From: DASZPL01 sp035550315
GTDB lineage: Bacteria > Actinomycetota > Actinomycetes > JAFAQI01
Assembly (NCBI GenBank): GCA_035550315.1
Contig: DASZPL010000097.1
Location: 1 to 22,880 of the forward strand
DNA length: 22,880 nucleotides
Reading direction: 5' to 3'
Shown: positions 20,688 through 22,880 of the stretch, piece after piece
Layout: every line of letters starts with the position of its first letter
Position numbering within the stretch: the stretch's first letter is position 1
The notes under the pieces: generated by a model
Database searches by the model: none
What the model saw: the letters and a program-made list of their open reading frames with translations, nothing else
Told to the model about the DNA's origin: nothing
Position numbers and translations under genes: made by a program

Positions 20688-22610
20688 TTGTCCTACAACG
20701 CGAAGTCGATCACCGTCCTCGAAGGCCTCGAGGCGGTGCGGAAGCGGCCGGGGATGTACATCGGCTCCACCGGTGAGCGGGGCCTGCACCACCTGGTCTA
20801 CGAGGTGGTCGACAACTCCGTCGACGAGGCACTCGCCGGCTATGCCGACACCATCACCTGCACGCTGCTGCCCGACGGCGCGGTCCGGGTGGTCGACAAC
20901 GGCCGCGGCATCCCGGTCGACCGGCACCCGGTGGAGAAGCGACCCGCCCTCGAGGTCGTCATGACCACGCTGCATGCCGGCGGCAAGTTCGACGGCAAGT
21001 CCTACGCCGTCTCCGGCGGGCTGCACGGCGTCGGTGTCTCAGTCGTCAACGCGCTGTCGAGCCGCTGCGAGGTCGAGGTTCGCCGCGACGGTTTCGTGTG
21101 GCAGCAGACCTACGTCAACGGCGGCAAGCCGGAGAGTCCACTGCAGAAGGGCGCGCCGACCAACGCCACCGGCACCACGACCACGTTCTGGGCCGACGCC
21201 TCGATCTTCGAAACCACGACGTACTCGTTCGAGACCCTCTCGCGACGACTGCAGGAGATGGCGTTCCTCAACGCCGGGCTGTCGATCACGTTGCGCGACG
21301 AGCGTGGCGATGTGCCGAACGAGGTCGTCTTCCACTACAAGGGCGGGCTCGAGGACTTCGTCAAGCACCTCAACGCCAGCAAGTCCGCGGCGCACGACTC
21401 GGTCATTCACTTCTCCAGCGACGGGTCCGGCATGGCGCTGGAGGTGGCGATGCAGTGGAACGCGACCTACGCCGAGTCGGTCTACACCTTCGCCAACACC
21501 ATCAACACGGTCGAGGGCGGCACCCACGAGGAGGGCTTCCGGGCGGCACTGACCAGCGTGGTCAACCGGTTCGCCCGCGACCAGAAGGTGTTGAAGGAAA
21601 AGGACGACAACCTCACCGGCGACGACATCCGGGAAGGGCTCACCGCGATCATCTCGGTGAAGCTCGCGCAACCGCAGTTCGAGGGTCAGACCAAGACCAA
21701 GCTCGGCAACACCGAGGCCAAGTCGTTCGTGCAGAAGGCCTGCAACGACTGGCTGGGGTCGTGGTTCGACCGCAACCCGCGCGAAGGCAAGGTCATCGTG
21801 TCGAAGGCGGCGCAGGCCGCCCAGGCCCGGATCGCCGCCCGCAAGGCCCGCGACCTCGCCCGCGGCCGCAAGGGCTTGCTCGAGTCCGGCGGCCTGCCCG
21901 GCAAGCTCGCCGACTGCCAGTCGACGAACCCGGAGGAGTGCGAGGTCTATGTCGTAGAAGGCGACAGCGCCGGCGGCTCGGCCAAAGGCGGCCGCAACCC
22001 GATGTTCCAGGCGATCCTGCCGATCCGCGGCAAGATCATCAACGTCGAGAAGGCGCGGATCGACCGGGTGCTGCAAAACAACGAGGTGCAGGCGCTGATC
22101 ACCGCGCTCGGCACCGGCATCCACGACGACTTCGACCTGGCCAAACTGCGCTACCACAAGATCGTGCTGATGGCCGACGCCGACGTCGACGGCCAGCACA
22201 TCCGCACCCTGCTGCTGACGCTGCTGTTCCGGTTCATGAAGCCGTTGATCGAGCACGGCCACGTCTACCTGGCGCAACCGCCGCTCTACAAGATCAAGTG
22301 GACGCGCGACGAACCCGACTACGCCTACTCCGACCGCGAGCGCGACGGGATCATCAAGCTCGGCCAGGAGGCCGGGAAGAAGCTGCCGAAGGACGAGGCG
22401 ATCCAGCGCTACAAGGGCCTCGGCGAGATGGACGCCCGCGAGCTCTGGGAGACCACCATGGATCCGGCCCGCCGGATCCTGCTGCAGGTGACGCTCGACG
22501 ATGCGGCGACCGCTGACGAGCTGTTCACGGTGCTGATGGGCGAGGACGTCGAGTCCCGCCGCGACTTCATCACCCGCAACGCGAAGGATGTGCGCTTCCT
22601 TGACATCTGA
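20688..22610 (+). CDS. gyrB: DNA gyrase subunit B
   Basis: A 640-residue ATPase subunit of the type IIA topoisomerase that introduces negative supercoils. The GHKL ATPase region has YEVVDNSVDEALAG, VVDNGRGIPVD and GGLHGVGVSVVNALS; the transducer follows, then the TOPRIM domain with Glu424 (VVEGDSAGGSAKGG) and Asp497/Asp499 (MADADVDGQHI). The C-terminus (DFITRNAKDVRFLDI) is typical. I choose the TTG at 20688, with GGGAGAGGG (20675-20683) just upstream, because the product then starts (M)SYNAKSITVLEGLEAVRKRPGMYIG-like at the family boundary; an in-frame GTG at 20661 has no ribosome-binding site. It lacks the insertion found in the N-terminal region of mycobacterial GyrB. It overlaps gyrA by 11 bases. 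Confidence 0.97.
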   Translation: MSYNAKSITVLEGLEAVRKRPGMYIGSTGERGLHHLVYEVVDNSVDEALAGYADTITCTLLPDGAVRVVDNGRGIPVDRHPVEKRPALEVVMTTLHAGGKFDGKSYAVSGGLHGVGVSVVNALSSRCEVEVRRDGFVWQQTYVNGGKPESPLQKGAPTNATGTTTTFWADASIFETTTYSFETLSRRLQEMAFLNAGLSITLRDERGDVPNEVVFHYKGGLEDFVKHLNASKSAAHDSVIHFSSDGSGMALEVAMQWNATYAESVYTFANTINTVEGGTHEEGFRAALTSVVNRFARDQKVLKEKDDNLTGDDIREGLTAIISVKLAQPQFEGQTKTKLGNTEAKSFVQKACNDWLGSWFDRNPREGKVIVSKAAQAAQARIAARKARDLARGRKGLLESGGLPGKLADCQSTNPEECEVYVVEGDSAGGSAKGGRNPMFQAILPIRGKIINVEKARIDRVLQNNEVQALITALGTGIHDDFDLAKLRYHKIVLMADADVDGQHIRTLLLTLLFRFMKPLIEHGHVYLAQPPLYKIKWTRDEPDYAYSDRERDGIIKLGQEAGKKLPKDEAIQRYKGLGEMDARELWETTMDPARRILLQVTLDDAATADELFTVLMGEDVESRRDFITRNAKDVRFLDI

Positions 22611-22880
22611 CGTCACCACCCCACCGCCCGGCGACCGGATCGAGCCGGTCGGCCTGGAAGTCGAGATGCAGCGCAGCTTCCTCGACTACGCCATGTCGGT
22701 CATCGTCTCCAGGGCGCTGCCCGACGTCCGCGACGGGCTGAAGCCGGTGCACCGGCGGGTGCTCTACGGGATGTACGACGGCGGCTACCGCCCGGACCGC
22801 AACCGCGTGAAGTGCGCCAAGGTCGTCGGCGACGTAATGGGCACCTACCACCCGCACGGTGACTCCGCGATCTACGACAC
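22600..22880 (+). CDS. gyrA: DNA gyrase subunit A, N-terminal part (3' end outside window)
   Basis: The first 93 residues of the breakage-reunion subunit: EMQRSFLDYAMSVIVSRALPDVRDGLKPVHRRVLYGMYDGGYRP, followed by the quinolone-resistance region HPHGDSAIYD. The catalytic Tyr lies beyond the window. The TTG at 22600 gives MTSDVTTPPPGDRIEPV, similar in layout to the start of mycobacterial GyrA, and overlaps gyrB by 11 bases. An in-frame ATG at 22588 would add four residues but has AAGG directly abutting it, with no spacer. The quinolone-determining position is Ser89 (as in E. coli Ser83), not Ala as in Mycobacterium tuberculosis. Confidence 0.95.
   Translation, partial: MTSDVTTPPPGDRIEPVGLEVEMQRSFLDYAMSVIVSRALPDVRDGLKPVHRRVLYGMYDGGYRPDRNRVKCAKVVGDVMGTYHPHGDSAIYD

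Noticed and set aside
1..22880. tRNA, rRNA, CRISPR arrays, insertion sequences, prophage or toxin-antitoxin genes
   Set aside because: I looked on both strands and saw no direct-repeat arrays, transposase motifs or tRNA-like cloverleafs; gene density and composition are uniform and core-genome-like.

Overview
This window is the replication-origin region of a high-GC actinobacterium. The gene order is the one known from Mycobacterium and Streptomyces chromosomes: sigM, its anti-sigma gene, trxB, trxA, then gnat, parB, parA, rsmG, jag, yidC, yidD, rnpA, rpmH leftward, and dnaA, dnaN, gnd, recF, dciA, gyrB, gyrA rightward. Very high GC, many GTG and TTG starts, 4-base stop/start overlaps and the short gnd between dnaN and recF all fit Actinomycetes. 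I cannot name a genus from the sequence.

Left arm (1-6980, + strand): the C-terminal end of an NlpC/P60 peptidoglycan hydrolase, a membrane-anchored pseudokinase with a discoidin-like C-terminus, the ECF sigma factor SigM, its zinc-binding anti-sigma factor, and a 1136-residue class III adenylate cyclase/AAA ATPase/TPR protein. In Mycobacterium the pseudokinase is fused to MurJ/MviN and cwlM follows trxC. Here the pseudokinase is free-standing, cwlM is missing, and the cyclase occupies an unexpected slot.

Redox block (6973-9551): a small cysteine-rich membrane protein on the minus strand converges on the cyclase gene. Next come trxB and trxA, preceded by a perfect match to the SigR/SigH thiol-stress promoter (GGAAT, 18 bases, GTT), and then a convergent GNAT acetyltransferase that follows parB.

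Segregation and membrane-insertion block (9595-14515, minus strand): rpmH, rnpA, yidD, yidC, jag, rsmG, parA and parB form a tightly packed cluster with repeated ATGA or GTGA overlaps. Two perfect 14-bp parS sites lie inside the coding sequence of the ParA N-terminal extension. A five-codon reading frame appears to bridge parA and parB by two successive ATGA overlaps.

Origin and replication block (14516-22880, + strand): divergent promoters for rpmH and dnaA; an inverted pair plus one further DnaA box in the dnaA leader; dnaA; a 314-bp dnaA-dnaN intergenic region with several DnaA boxes and an AT-rich tract, the likely oriC; then dnaN, gnd, recF, dciA, gyrB and the start of gyrA. A 9-bp-arm dyad and one more DnaA box lie just upstream of gyrB. 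No tRNA, rRNA, CRISPR array, insertion sequence or prophage gene was seen. The window is mostly core genome; the unusual content is the signalling genes on the left and the regulatory architecture of parAB, trxB, dnaA and gyrB.
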